NCBI RefSeq assembly: GCF_042237075.1 | Contig: NZ_JBCGDC010000024.1 | Location: 14,593-78,592 of the forward strand | Source of the DNA: Polymorphospora lycopeni | GTDB taxonomy: Bacteria; Actinomycetota; Actinomycetes; Mycobacteriales; Micromonosporaceae | Direction: 5' to 3' | Length of the DNA stretch: 64,000 nucleotides | In this document: piece by piece, positions 1 through 9,232 of the stretch | Numbering within the stretch: the stretch's first letter is position 1 | Layout of the letters: each line of letters starts with the position of its first letter | Notes under the pieces: model-generated | Told to the model about the DNA's origin: nothing | Databases searched by the model: none | What the model saw: the letters and a program-made list of their open reading frames with translations, nothing else | Position numbers and translations under genes: made by a program

Positions 1-2
1 CC

Positions 3-1766
3 GAGGACCGGGCCACCTACCTGCGCCTCGTCGAGGGCGAGACGTTCGTCCGGCTGCAGAACCTGGAGGACCGGCTCATCGCCGAGGGGCGTACCGGCGC
101 GGTCTCCCCGGTCGACCCGGGCAACTGGGCCGCCACCTACGACTCGGCGCAGGAGCAACTGCGCGACTTCGAGTCGACCGCCTCGACCACGCTGGAGCGG
201 CGCACCGTGCCGGTCGCCGTCGACATCCTGGTCCGGCTGGCCCTGGCCGCCGTACTCGGGTTGATCGCGGTCGCGATCTCGTTGTTCATCGCGTTGCGGG
301 TCGGCCGGCAGCTGATCCGTCGGCTGGGCGACCTCCAGGAGTCCGCGCTGGAGATCGCCGACCGGCGGCTGCCGGACGTCGTCACGCGGTTGCGTCGTGG
401 CGAGGACGTCGACGTCGAGGCCGAGACGCCGGTGCTGGAGTACGGCAACGACGAGATCGGCCGGGTCGGCCGGGCGTTCGACCAGGTGCACCGGCGGGCG
501 GTGCGCTCCGCGGTCGACGAGGCGGACCTGCGCCGTGGCCTCAACGAGGTCTTCCTCAACATCGCCCGGCGCAGCCAGACGCTGCTGCACCGCCAGCTCG
601 CGCTGCTCGACAAGATGGAGCGGCGCACCACCAACCCCGACGAGCTGGAAGATCTCTTCCGGGTCGACCACATGGCCACCCGGATGCGGCGGCACGCCGA
701 GGACCTGGTGATCCTCGCCGGTGCCGTGCCCGGCCGGGGGTGGCGCAACCCGGTTCCGATGATCGACGTGGTGCGCGGTGCGGTGTCCGAGGTGGAGGAG
801 TACGTCCGCGTCGACGTACACGCCATCCAGCCGGTGTCGGTGGTCGGCCGCGCCGTCGCCGACCTCACCCACCTGCTCGCCGAGCTGATCGAGAACGCGA
901 CCTCGTTCTCCCCGCCGCACACCCGGGTGCAGGTCGCCGGCCAGAAGGTGCCCAACGGCTACGCGATCGAGGTCGAGGACCGTGGCCTCGGCATGGTGCC
1001 GGACGCCCTCGCCGAGGCCAACCGGCGGCTGGCCGAGCCGCCCGACTTCGACCCGGCCAACAGCGCCCGGCTCGGGCTCTTCGTGGTCGCCAAGCTCAGC
1101 GCGCGGCATGGCATCCGGGTGCAGTTGCGGCCGTCGCCGTACGGCGGGGTGACCGCGGTCGCGCTGCTGCCGACGGAACTCGTCGTCGTCGCCCCCGACG
1201 CCCGGGCGCTGCCCGGCCGGGCCGGGGGACAGCCGGCGGTCGACGTCGACACCATGGAGGTCAAGGCACTGGACCCGGCCCGCCGGCCGAGCCCGATGCT
1301 GCTGCCGGCCGGACCGCCCGCGGCCGCCCCCGCCGAGCCCGAACGGCGGATCCGTACGACGACCCGGCTCACCGCCGTACCGACCCAGCCCTCGCCACGC
1401 CGGGAGATGCCGGCGCCCACGCCACGGGGTCCGGTGGCGCCGGCGACGCCGGTCGGCGACGACGGGCTGCCCCGCCGGGTCCGCCAGACCAGCCTCGCGC
1501 CGCAGCTCCGGGCCTCCGCGACCGACGACCTGGCCGGCCTCGCCAGCGAGGTGCGCGACCGGTGCCCCGAGGAGGTCCGGGCGAGGATGTCGGCGCTGCA
1601 GGCGGGCACCGCCCGGGGCCGGCGCGAATCCGAGGGCCTGACGAATCCACCGGCCGGCCAGCCCGGTCCGGTGACCGAATCCCAGCCGGTGCCGCCCGCT
1701 CCGGCCGCCCCCGACGGCGCCGCGGTGCCCGACGGGGCGCCAGCCGATTCCGAAAGGAACGCGTAG
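3..1766 (+). CDS. cvnA: Conservon sensor histidine kinase-like protein (CvnA type), 5' end outside the window
   Basis: The frame is open from the first bases, so the N-terminus lies upstream; about 587 residues are visible. A membrane segment (roughly residues 70-95 of the visible part) follows an extracytoplasmic helical stretch, then a HAMP-like linker and a GHKL ATPase domain with an N box (ELIENATSFSPP), a G1 box (DRGLGM) and a late glycine-containing motif (NSARLGLFVV). The last 170 residues are proline- and alanine-rich and look disordered. Family knowledge: in conservons the kinase-like protein sits at the membrane and works with the roadblock, DUF742 and GTPase proteins encoded next door. 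Here those three genes follow with overlapping ends, which fixes the assignment. No response regulator is nearby. The target pathway cannot be read from sequence. Confidence 0.9.
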   Translation, partial: EDRATYLRLVEGETFVRLQNLEDRLIAEGRTGAVSPVDPGNWAATYDSAQEQLRDFESTASTTLERRTVPVAVDILVRLALAAVLGLIAVAISLFIALRVGRQLIRRLGDLQESALEIADRRLPDVVTRLRRGEDVDVEAETPVLEYGNDEIGRVGRAFDQVHRRAVRSAVDEADLRRGLNEVFLNIARRSQTLLHRQLALLDKMERRTTNPDELEDLFRVDHMATRMRRHAEDLVILAGAVPGRGWRNPVPMIDVVRGAVSEVEEYVRVDVHAIQPVSVVGRAVADLTHLLAELIENATSFSPPHTRVQVAGQKVPNGYAIEVEDRGLGMVPDALAEANRRLAEPPDFDPANSARLGLFVVAKLSARHGIRVQLRPSPYGGVTAVALLPTELVVVAPDARALPGRAGGQPAVDVDTMEVKALDPARRPSPMLLPAGPPAAAPAEPERRIRTTTRLTAVPTQPSPRREMPAPTPRGPVAPATPVGDDGLPRRVRQTSLAPQLRASATDDLAGLASEVRDRCPEEVRARMSALQAGTARGRRESEGLTNPPAGQPGPVTESQPVPPAPAAPDGAAVPDGAPADSERNA

Positions 1767-2194
1767 TGGTGTATCCGCACCCGATCAGGTCTGCCTCGAA
1801 TCTCGACTGGCTGCTCGACGATCTCATCGAGCGTGTGCCGTCAGCTTCGCAGGCCGTGGTGCTCTCGGCCGACGGCCTGCTGATGGGCTCGTCGAGCGAG
1901 TTGAGCCGGGAGGACGCCGAGCACCTGTCGGCCATGGCCGCCGGCTTCCAGAGCCTGGCCAAGGGAGCCAGCCGGCACTTCGCCGCCGGCCCGGTCCGCC
2001 AGACCGTGGTGGAGATGGAGTCGGCCTACCTGTTCGTGACCGCCGCGGGGCAGGGCGCCTGCCTGGCGGTGCTCAGCACCGCCGACGCGGACATCGGCCT
2101 GATCGCGTACGAGATGGCGATGCTGGTTACCCGGGTCGGGCAGAACCTGAGTTCGCCGACCCGGCCACCGGCGGTGCACTCCGATGCGCGGTGA
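1766..2194 (+). CDS. cvnB: Roadblock/LC7 domain protein of the conservon (CvnB type)
   Basis: This 142-residue protein has the roadblock/LC7 layout: a helix, then the stretch SQAVVLSADGLLMGSSSEL, a second helix and the strand AYLFVTAAGQGACLAVL. The GTG start at 1766 shares one base with the kinase stop codon and has a GAAAGGA ribosome site seven to eight bases upstream; GTG at 1769 is an alternative. Family knowledge: roadblock proteins act as regulatory partners of small GTPases, and in conservons the CvnB protein pairs with the CvnD GTPase encoded two genes on. Tight overlap on both sides indicates one transcript and translational coupling. Confidence 0.93.
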   Translation: MVYPHPIRSASNLDWLLDDLIERVPSASQAVVLSADGLLMGSSSELSREDAEHLSAMAAGFQSLAKGASRHFAAGPVRQTVVEMESAYLFVTAAGQGACLAVLSTADADIGLIAYEMAMLVTRVGQNLSSPTRPPAVHSDAR

Positions 2195-2567
2195 CACATC
2201 GGACCCGCATCACTGGCTCGACGGCGACGCCGGGCCGGTGGTACGGCCGTACACGGTGACCGCCGGCCGGGCCCGCCCGGCCGCTGGCGGGTTCGACGTG
2301 GTCGCCTTCGTGGTCGCGGGTGCGCCGCCGGCCACGGCGGACCCCCGGCTGCAACCCGAGCACCACGCGATTCTCGGCAACTCCCAGCAGCCGATCTCGG
2401 TGGCCGAACTGGCCGCCCAGGTCGACCTGGCGCTCGGCGTCGTCCGGGTGCTGCTCGGCGACCTGCTCGCCGAGGGGCTGATCGCCATGTACGAGCCGCA
2501 GCCGGCGGCCAACTTCCCCGACGACAAAATTCTCAAGGCGGTGGTCAATGGACTCCGTGCGCTCTGA
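2184..2567 (+). CDS. cvnC: DUF742 protein of the conservon (CvnC type)
   Basis: A 127-residue DUF742 protein, the usual third member of a conservon. The C-terminal two thirds resemble a winged helix: QQPISVAELAAQVDLALGVV followed by LLGDLLAEGLIAMYEP. The N-terminus contains RPYTVTAGRARP, typical of the family. It starts 11 bases inside the preceding gene and overlaps the next by 20 bases, so all three are expected to be made together. Family knowledge: CvnC interacts with the other conservon proteins at the membrane; DNA binding by the winged helix has not been settled. No further function can be inferred from context. Confidence 0.92.
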   Translation: MRGDTSDPHHWLDGDAGPVVRPYTVTAGRARPAAGGFDVVAFVVAGAPPATADPRLQPEHHAILGNSQQPISVAELAAQVDLALGVVRVLLGDLLAEGLIAMYEPQPAANFPDDKILKAVVNGLRAL

Positions 2568-3150
2568 CCGGCGGGGCACCGGCCCGCGCATCCCGCTCGC
2601 GCTGAAGATCCTCATCGCGGGTGGTTTCGGGGTGGGCAAGACGACGCTGGTGGGCTCGGTGAGCGAGATCCGGCCGTTGCAGACCGAAGAGGTCCTCACC
2701 GACGCGGGCATCGGCACCGACGACCTGACCGGCGTCGAGGCCAAGAACACGACGACCGTGGCGATGGACTTCGGCCGGATCACCATCAACTCCGACCTCC
2801 AGGTCTATCTCTTCGGCACGCCCGGGCAGGACCGGTTCTGGTTCCTGTGGGACGAGTTGTCGTTCGGGGCGCTCGGCGCGGTCGTGCTCGCCGACACCCG
2901 GCGGCTCGCCGACTGCTTCCCGTCGGTCGACTACTTCGAGCAGCGGGGTACGCCGTTCGTCGTCGGTGTGAACTGCTTCGAGGGGGCGCAGCGGTTCAGC
3001 CCCGATTCGGTCCGCAACGCCCTGGACCTCGACCCGGAGGTGCCGGTGGTACTCTGCGACGCCCGTGACCGGCAGTCCGGCAAGGCGGTGCTGGTGTCCC
3101 TTGTGGAGTACGTGGCCAGCCGGCGGGGGCATCCGGTCCCGGCGTACTGA
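2548..3150 (+). CDS. cvnD: Conservon small GTPase (CvnD type)
   Basis: A 200-residue Ras-like ATP/GTP-binding protein. The P-loop GGFGVGKTT lies at about residues 27-35, the switch II-like motif FGTPGQDRFWF at about 91-101, and a base-recognition region follows (VVGVNCFEG, where NKxD is replaced by NCFE, as is usual for this family). It closes the four-gene conservon. Family knowledge: the CvnD GTPase is thought to be controlled by the roadblock partner, giving a eukaryote-like signalling set that influences antibiotic production and morphology in Streptomyces. No cytochrome P450 (cvnE/F) follows, so this is the four-gene form. Confidence 0.94.
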   Translation: MDSVRSDRRGTGPRIPLALKILIAGGFGVGKTTLVGSVSEIRPLQTEEVLTDAGIGTDDLTGVEAKNTTTVAMDFGRITINSDLQVYLFGTPGQDRFWFLWDELSFGALGAVVLADTRRLADCFPSVDYFEQRGTPFVVGVNCFEGAQRFSPDSVRNALDLDPEVPVVLCDARDRQSGKAVLVSLVEYVASRRGHPVPAY

Positions 3151-3259
3151 CCGTCGGGGCGGGGGCGCGAAGTGATGCTTCCCCGGCGCCCGGCCGCCGG
3201 TTCTGGTTGGATCGTAACCGGGGCCAATGCGGCGGATCAGGCAGAAGACGGAGCTTCGA

Positions 3260-4300
3260 GTGGCTGACAGTGGCGAACTGGTGCATATCGGGTGTTACAC
3301 CCCGCAGGGCGGCGGACGCGGCAAGGGTATCGTCGCCGCCCGCCGCGACCCGCGTACCGGCCGGCTCGACATTCTCGGCACGGTCGCGGCCACCCCGTCA
3401 CCGTCGTTCCTGACCCGGCACCCCCGGCTGCCGGTGCTCTACGCCGTCGGGGAACTCGACGACGGCGTGGTCACCGCCTGGGGCATCGGGCCGGACGGCG
3501 GACTGGCACCGCTCGGCAGCCAGCCGACCGGTGGCGCCCACCCCTGCCACCTCGCCGTCTCCGCCGACGGCGGCCACCTGTTCAGCGCCAACTACGGCGG
3601 GGGGAGCGTGGCCGTACACCCGCTGGACCCGGCCGGGGTCCCTGGCCCGCGCTCCGACCTGATCGAGCACCACGGGCACAGCGTCGACCCCGACCGGCAG
3701 GCCGAGCCGCACGTCCACATGGTCTCGCCCGACCCGGACGGCGGCCCGCTGCTCACCGTCGACCTCGGCACCGACGCCGTCTACCGCTACCAGCTCGACC
3801 CGGCCACCGGGCGGCTCGGCTCCTACGGCACCCCGGTGCGGACCTCGCCCGGCACCGGTCCGCGCCACCTCGCCAGGCACCCCGACGGCCGGTTCTTCCT
3901 GGTCGGGGAACTCGGCGCGACGCTCCACGAGTACGGCCCCGATGGCGCCGGCACCGTGCACGAGAGGTCCCGGGTCCCGGCCAGCGAACGCCGCGGCCAC
4001 GTCCAGCCCTCGGAGGTCGCCGTACGCGGCGACGGCCGCTTCGTCTACGTGGGCAACCGGGGCGTCGACACGGTGAGCGTGTTCGCGCTGGACACCGCGC
4101 AACCGCGGCTGGTGGCCGAGGTCGGCAGCGGCGGGCACTGGCCCCGGCACCTCGTCGTCACCGGCACCCACCTGTACGTCGCCAACGAGCGTTCGGACAC
4201 GATCGGCGTCTTCGCCGTCGACGCGGAGAGCGGGGTGCCGACGCCGCTCGGCGAGCCGGTCCCGGTGCCCAGCCCCACTTGCATACTTACGACCACCTGA
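3260..4300 (+). CDS. Lactonase family protein (6-phosphogluconolactonase/YbhE-like beta-propeller)
   Basis: The protein (346 residues from GTG 3260) is a seven-bladed propeller of the lactonase family (PF10282). Repeated blades are visible, for example HPRLPVLYAVGELDDG, GGHLFSANYGGGSV, GRFVYVGNRGVDTVSV and THLYVANERSDTIGVF; SANYGGG and GPRHLARHPDG are family hallmarks. Some members hydrolyse 6-phosphogluconolactone, others have unknown substrates, so the exact reaction is open. The start at 3260 has a GGAG ribosome site seven bases upstream; ATG at 3227 would add 11 residues that look unlike the family. It stands alone, downstream of the conservon and upstream of an unrelated VWA gene. Confidence 0.85.
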   Translation: MADSGELVHIGCYTPQGGGRGKGIVAARRDPRTGRLDILGTVAATPSPSFLTRHPRLPVLYAVGELDDGVVTAWGIGPDGGLAPLGSQPTGGAHPCHLAVSADGGHLFSANYGGGSVAVHPLDPAGVPGPRSDLIEHHGHSVDPDRQAEPHVHMVSPDPDGGPLLTVDLGTDAVYRYQLDPATGRLGSYGTPVRTSPGTGPRHLARHPDGRFFLVGELGATLHEYGPDGAGTVHERSRVPASERRGHVQPSEVAVRGDGRFVYVGNRGVDTVSVFALDTAQPRLVAEVGSGGHWPRHLVVTGTHLYVANERSDTIGVFAVDAESGVPTPLGEPVPVPSPTCILTTT

Positions 4301-4470
4301 CGGCCGCTATGCGTAATAAGTGTGAAGTGTCGTCTCATTCGCCGGTTGGGTGATTGCTGAAACGCCCCGGGATCAGGGTGCTACCAGCGGTTACTGAAAT
4401 TTCCTCCGAGGTTCCGCCTCCGTAACTTTCGACCGAACGTACGTGGCAGTCGCCGGGCGGCTTCAGCACT

Positions 4471-6273
4471 ATGGGGACCGTGCCGGGCCGCCATCGCATG
4501 CGAAAAAGCTTCCGTGGAACGAGCGCCATCGCGTCCGCGATGGCGCTCGTCGTCGTAGCCGCCGGAGGTTGGTTCGCCTACCGGACCGTGCTCGGAGCCG
4601 ACTGCTCCGGCCGGGTGCCGCTCAACGTCGCCGCCGCACCCGAGATCGCGCCGGTGATCGAGGCCGCCGCGGCCGAGTGGGTCGAGGACGGCGCGGCCGT
4701 CGACGGCACCTGCGTCGCGGTCACGGTCAGCGGCACCGACTCGGTCGACGTCGCGGCCGCCGTCGCCGGACTGCACGGCATCTCGCTCGCCGGGGTCGGC
4801 CGGGCCAGCGGCACCGCCGTCATGCCCGACGTCTGGGTGCCCGACTCGTCGACCTGGCTGCTGCGGCTGAGCGCGGCCGCGCCCGGATTCGCCCCGACCA
4901 ACAACGCCCCGGTGGCCCACAGCCCGGTCGTGGTCGCGATGCCCGAGCCGGTCGCCACCTCGTTCGGCTGGCCCGACAAGCAGCTCACCTGGGCCGACCT
5001 GCTCCAGCAGATCACCACCGGTACCCAGCTGCGGACCGGCATCGTCGAGCCGACCCGGGACTCCGCCGGGCTGTCGCTGCTGCTCGCCGTCGGGGCCGCC
5101 GCCAGCGCCGCCGGCGAGGGCGCCCAGCAGGCCACGACGGCGGCGCTGCGGGCCCTGGCGACCGGCCGCTCCGCACTGCGTCAGGACCTGGTCGCCCGCT
5201 TCCCACGGTCGGCCGACCCGGCCTCCGTCGCCTCCGCGCTGGGCGCCGCCGCGCTCTCCGAGGAGGACGTGATCGCCTACAACGCGGCCCGGCCGCCGAT
5301 CACGCTCGCCGCGCTCTACCCGCAGCCGGCGTCGATGGCGCTGGACTACCCGTACGCGATCCTGCCCGGCACCGATCCGGCCCGGGCCGCCGCCGCCGAG
5401 GGGCTGTTCTCGGTGCTCGACACCGCGGCGTTCCGGGACCGGCTCGGCGCCCGTGGACTGCGTGGCCCGGACGGCACCTGGGGCCAGGGCTTCGAGGCGC
5501 CGCGCGGGGCACAGGCCGGACTGCCGTCCCCGCCGTCCGCCGCACCGGGCACGAGCGCGTCACCGGACCCCGGCGGGTCGGCGTTGCCCGGCGCACCGGC
5601 CCGCGGCCCCGATCCGGCGGCGGTCGAGCGCGCCCTGTCCACCTGGACGGCGGTGACCCTGCCCGCGCGCATGCTGGCGGTGATCGACGTGTCGGGATCG
5701 ATGCTGCAACGGGTGCCCACCGCCGGCGGCGCCACCAGGATGCAGGTCACCCTCCAGGCCGCCCAGCGCGGGCTCGGTCTCTTCGACGACTCCTGGGCCG
5801 TCGGGCTGTGGACCTTCTCCACCGAGTTGTCCGGCGGGCGGGACTACCGCGAGGAGCAGCCCGTCGGTCCGCTGAGCAGCCAGCGGAGCAGGCTGCTCAG
5901 CTCGCTCAACGCCATCACCCCGAAGCCGGACGGCGACACCGGCCTCTACGACACCGTGCTGGCGGCGTACGAGAGCATGCAGGAGGGGTGGGAGCCCGGG
6001 CGGGTCAACTCCGTCGTCATGCTCACCGACGGTCGCAACGACGACGACAACGGCATCTCGCAGGAGAAGCTGCTCAGCGACCTGCAGGCGCTCGTCGACC
6101 CGCGCCGGCCGATCCAGGTCGTCATCATCGGCATCGGCGACGGGGTGAGCCGCGACGAACTGGACGCGATCACCAAGGTGACCGGGGGTGGCGTCTTCGT
6201 CACCGAGGACCCGGCGAAGATCGGCGACATCTTCCTCCAGGCGATCGCGCTGCGTCCGGCCGCACCCGGCTGA
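4471..6273 (+). CDS. Membrane-anchored substrate-binding-like and VWA domain protein
   Basis: A 600-residue protein with an N-terminal hydrophobic segment (about residues 17-37) that could be a signal anchor. Residues about 45-330 look like an extracellular solute-binding fold (PLNVAAAPEIAPVIEAAAAE, ATSFGWPDKQLTWADLLQQI). After a proline/serine-rich linker comes a von Willebrand A domain with the metal site DVSGS at about residues 409-413, a conserved threonine/aspartate region (GDTGLYDT) and TDGRND. This two-domain layout is common in actinomycetes and its role is unknown; binding of an extracellular ligand or protein partner is an inference. ATG at 4498 (MRKSFRG) is an equally reasonable start, and neither has a clear ribosome site. 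Confidence 0.82.
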   Translation: MGTVPGRHRMRKSFRGTSAIASAMALVVVAAGGWFAYRTVLGADCSGRVPLNVAAAPEIAPVIEAAAAEWVEDGAAVDGTCVAVTVSGTDSVDVAAAVAGLHGISLAGVGRASGTAVMPDVWVPDSSTWLLRLSAAAPGFAPTNNAPVAHSPVVVAMPEPVATSFGWPDKQLTWADLLQQITTGTQLRTGIVEPTRDSAGLSLLLAVGAAASAAGEGAQQATTAALRALATGRSALRQDLVARFPRSADPASVASALGAAALSEEDVIAYNAARPPITLAALYPQPASMALDYPYAILPGTDPARAAAAEGLFSVLDTAAFRDRLGARGLRGPDGTWGQGFEAPRGAQAGLPSPPSAAPGTSASPDPGGSALPGAPARGPDPAAVERALSTWTAVTLPARMLAVIDVSGSMLQRVPTAGGATRMQVTLQAAQRGLGLFDDSWAVGLWTFSTELSGGRDYREEQPVGPLSSQRSRLLSSLNAITPKPDGDTGLYDTVLAAYESMQEGWEPGRVNSVVMLTDGRNDDDNGISQEKLLSDLQALVDPRRPIQVVIIGIGDGVSRDELDAITKVTGGGVFVTEDPAKIGDIFLQAIALRPAAPG

Positions 6274-6504
6274 CCTGCGACTCAGCGATGGACGACAATG
6301 CCGAATCACGTTGAGTGGTGCCGTGGCTGCGATCTGCTCCCGCGGATGAACCTATGGCCGCAATCAAGTGACAGTTTTTTGTCGCAAGGTCTGGACGAGT
6401 ACCCACGTAGGCAAAGATGACTGAGTGCCCGGAGCAGCCGGCTCGCGTTCATGAGCCGGGTGATGTTCCGGGTTTTCGTCGACTTCTGACCTGGGGGTGG
6501 ATTG

Positions 6505-7995
6505 GTGTCGTCGGCGACGCTTTCGAGCCCCGCCGCGGTCCAGGCGGGCGCCGGGCCGCAGGCCCGGGCCGAATCGCTGCGGATACGGCAGCGGGCGTAC
6601 ATCCGCGCGATCTTCGTCCTGGACACGGTCGTCCTGGTGCTGGCGGTGCTCGGCGCCTACCTGATCCGGTTCGGCACCTCCGAACCGCGTGGCCGCGGCT
6701 CCGACATCTCCTACCTGATAGTCGGACCCGCCCTGGTGCTCGTGTGGCTGCTCTCGCTCAAGCTGCTGCACTGCTACGACGACCGGGTGCTCGGCTACGG
6801 CGCCGACGAATACCGCCGGGTCACCTCGGCCAGCCTCCGGCTCGCCGCCACCGTGGCGATCGCCGGATACATCGCCGACGTCGGGGTCGCCCGCGGCTTC
6901 CTCGCCCTCTCGTTCGCGCTCGGCATCGCCGGAATGCTGGTGGCCAGGTTCGCCGCCCGCAAACGGCTGCACCGGGCCCGCTCGCGGGGCGCCGGCTGGT
7001 CCCGGCAGGTACTCGTCGTCGGTGACACCGCCCACGTGCTCGAACTCGTGCACACCTTGCGCCGCGAGCCGTACGCCGGCTACGAGGTGGTCGGCGCCTG
7101 CATCCCCGACGCGCTGCTCGCCCCCGTACCCCAGCGGCTCGGCGACGTACCGGTCGTCGGCTCGTTCCGGGGCATCCCCGACGCCGCCGCCGCGACCGGC
7201 GCCGACACCGTGGCCGTCACCGCCTCCGGCGAACTCACCGCCACCCGGCTGCGCCGGCTCGGCTGGCAGCTCGAGGGCACCGGCATCGACCTGGTGCTGG
7301 CACCGGCGCTGACCGACGTCGCCGGCCCGCGCATCCACACCCGGCCGGTCGCCGGATTGCCCCTGATCCACGTCGAGGCGCCCGAGTTCCGCGGCGCCCG
7401 GAAGTTCATCAAGGGCCTGGTCGACCGCTCGTTGTCGCTGATCGCGCTCACCCTGGCGCTGCCCGTACTCGCCGTCATCGCGCTGACCATCAAGCTCGAC
7501 AGCCGGGGCCCGGTCATCTTCAAACAGGTCCGGGTCGGGCAGGGCGGCAAGGAGTTCGGCGTCTACAAGTTCCGCACCATGGTGGTCAACGCCGACGCGC
7601 TGCTCGCCAAGCTGGCGGCCAGCAACGAGACCGACGGCCTCATGTTCAAGATGCGCGACGACCCCCGGGTCACCCGGGTCGGCAAGTTCCTGCGCAAGTG
7701 GTCGCTCGACGAGCTGCCCCAGCTGGCCAACGTGCTCTTCGGGCACATGAGCCTGGTCGGCCCGCGCCCGCCGCTGCCGTCGGAGGTGGCCCGCTACGAC
7801 GGCGACGTGGCCCGACGGCTGCTCGTCAAGCCCGGCATGACCGGCCTGTGGCAGGTCAGCGGCCGATCCGACCTGACCTGGGAGGACGGCATCCGCCTCG
7901 ACCTCTACTACGTCGAGAACTGGTCGCTCGCCGCCGACCTCGCCATCCTCTGGAAGACCTTCGGCGCGGTGGTCAACAGCCGCGGCGCCTACTGA
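6505..7995 (+). CDS. Polyprenyl glycosylphosphotransferase (exopolysaccharide sugar transferase)
   Basis: About 496 residues in the WbaP/EpsE arrangement. Four to five N-terminal membrane segments (within residues 30-150) are followed by a Rossmann-like CoA-binding-type domain and a C-terminal bacterial sugar transferase domain from about residue 310. The latter has the membrane segment, then IFKQVRVGQGGKEFGVYKFR, KWSLDELPQLANVLFGHMS, LVGPRPPLPSE and KPGMTGLWQVSGRS, all diagnostic. Family knowledge: it transfers the first sugar-1-phosphate to undecaprenyl phosphate to begin a surface polysaccharide repeat unit. No other polysaccharide genes are adjacent. GTG at 6505 has a G-rich ribosome site seven bases upstream; TTG at 6502 is the alternative. 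Confidence 0.93.
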   Translation: MSSATLSSPAAVQAGAGPQARAESLRIRQRAYIRAIFVLDTVVLVLAVLGAYLIRFGTSEPRGRGSDISYLIVGPALVLVWLLSLKLLHCYDDRVLGYGADEYRRVTSASLRLAATVAIAGYIADVGVARGFLALSFALGIAGMLVARFAARKRLHRARSRGAGWSRQVLVVGDTAHVLELVHTLRREPYAGYEVVGACIPDALLAPVPQRLGDVPVVGSFRGIPDAAAATGADTVAVTASGELTATRLRRLGWQLEGTGIDLVLAPALTDVAGPRIHTRPVAGLPLIHVEAPEFRGARKFIKGLVDRSLSLIALTLALPVLAVIALTIKLDSRGPVIFKQVRVGQGGKEFGVYKFRTMVVNADALLAKLAASNETDGLMFKMRDDPRVTRVGKFLRKWSLDELPQLANVLFGHMSLVGPRPPLPSEVARYDGDVARRLLVKPGMTGLWQVSGRSDLTWEDGIRLDLYYVENWSLAADLAILWKTFGAVVNSRGAY

Positions 7996-7997
7996 GC

Positions 7998-8041
7998 CCG
8001 CCGCTCCGCCCCACCCGTCCGGGGATGCGGGGGAGCGGCGG
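7998..8041. terminator. Convergent-end hairpin
   Basis: Ten-base arms CCGCCGCTCC (7998-8007) and GGAGCGGCGG (8032-8041) form a hairpin between the stop codons of the sugar transferase and the SpoIIE phosphatase. There is no T tract, as is common for actinobacterial terminators. Confidence 0.6.
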
Positions 8042-8044
8042 CGG

Positions 8045-9175
8045 TCAGTGCTGCGGGCCGGTCCAGTCGAGGCAGACGGCCACGGCGTCGTCGACCAGGT
8101 CGCCGGAGACGAAGGCACGCACGTCGCCGAGCAGCGAGCGCACCGCCTCCAGCGGTGCCAGCGGGCGGGTACGCCGGACGAACCGCTCCAGCGCCGACTC
8201 GCCGTACCGGGTGTTCGTCGCGGTGGCGTCGGAGATGCCGTCGCTGAGGACGAACAGCCGGTCACCGACCTGCAGGTCGAAGCTCTGGGCGTGGTAGATC
8301 GTGCCGTCGAACATGCCGAGCGGGAACTGCGCCTCCAGCCGCTGCTCGACCACCTCGCCCTCCCGCAGCAGCAGCACCCGGGGCGAGCCGGCGTCGACGG
8401 CGAGGACCTTCCCGGTGGCCAGGTCGAGTTCGAGCAGGAGCGTCTCGATGTGCTGCACACCCCGGTGGTGGGCGTAGACGGCCTGGTCGGCCAGGGACGC
8501 CTGGTCGGCCAGGGACAGCCCGGCGCGGCGGGCGTTGCGCAGCGCCTGGATCGCCAGGGTGGTCAGGGTGGCGGCGGTCACCCCTTCACCCATGCCGTTG
8601 ACGGTGGCGAGCCAGGCCCGGTGCCCGTCGTCGGCCCAGTCGAAGCTGTCGCCGCGCACCGCGTACGCCGGCTCCAGTTGGCCGGCGAGGCTGAACGACG
8701 ACCGGGACCGGCTGCGGCCGGGGAGCAGCTCCCACTGCATCTCCGCCGCGAGGGTCAACCGGCGGGTACGCGCCGCCACCGAGTAGCGGTCGGTGCTGGA
8801 GCGTACGGCGGCCAGTTCGTGCCCGAGCGACGTGGCGATCTCGGCCAGCTCGTCGCGTAGTCGCGGGTCGTCGGGTACGGCTCGCAGGCGCAGCACCCCG
8901 ATCCGGTCGCCGCGCATCGTGACCGGCAGGTAGAGCGTGTCCTCGTGGAGGATCTCGGCCTGGTGGTCGAAGCTGCGCCAGGCCGGGTCGCCGGGCGACG
9001 TCACCGGCCCGTCCCCGCAGAGCGGCAGGAGCGCGGCGATCCGGTAGTCGACCTGGAGAAGTTCCGTCCCGGTGACGCCGTACGCCTTGGCCAGCGCCCC
9101 GCCGAGGCACTCGACGATCTCGTCGGCGGGTGCCGTGGTCAGGGATCGCCGCACTCCGATCAGCCGCTCGTACAT
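8045..9175 (-). CDS. PP2C-type SpoIIE family serine/threonine phosphatase
   Basis: A 376-residue protein with an N-terminal GAF-like sensory part (about residues 30-160) and a C-terminal SpoIIE/RsbU phosphatase domain. Metal-site aspartates are seen in GDSFDWADDG and in LFVLSDGISDAT, with the linking motif GMGEGVTAATLTTLAIQALR (MGEG instead of the more usual MGHG). Family knowledge: such phosphatases dephosphorylate anti-sigma-factor antagonists in partner-switching cascades. A SigF-type sigma factor is encoded at 26703-27503, but a link is only conjecture. The start at ATG 9175 is favoured by an AGGGGGC ribosome site. The gene diverges from a MarR-type regulator 57 bases away. Confidence 0.88.
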   Translation of the reverse strand: MYERLIGVRRSLTTAPADEIVECLGGALAKAYGVTGTELLQVDYRIAALLPLCGDGPVTSPGDPAWRSFDHQAEILHEDTLYLPVTMRGDRIGVLRLRAVPDDPRLRDELAEIATSLGHELAAVRSSTDRYSVAARTRRLTLAAEMQWELLPGRSRSRSSFSLAGQLEPAYAVRGDSFDWADDGHRAWLATVNGMGEGVTAATLTTLAIQALRNARRAGLSLADQASLADQAVYAHHRGVQHIETLLLELDLATGKVLAVDAGSPRVLLLREGEVVEQRLEAQFPLGMFDGTIYHAQSFDLQVGDRLFVLSDGISDATATNTRYGESALERFVRRTRPLAPLEAVRSLLGDVRAFVSGDLVDDAVAVCLDWTGPQH

Positions 9176-9232
9176 GATCCGCCCCCTGGCTTGTCCGGCG
9201 GCGGGTGCCGCGAGGGTAGTGTCAGGCCCACC

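Noticed and set aside
6300..6500. c-di-GMP riboswitch before the exopolysaccharide transferase
   Set aside because: GCAAAG-like bits exist but the ordered conserved blocks and tetraloop/receptor are missing.
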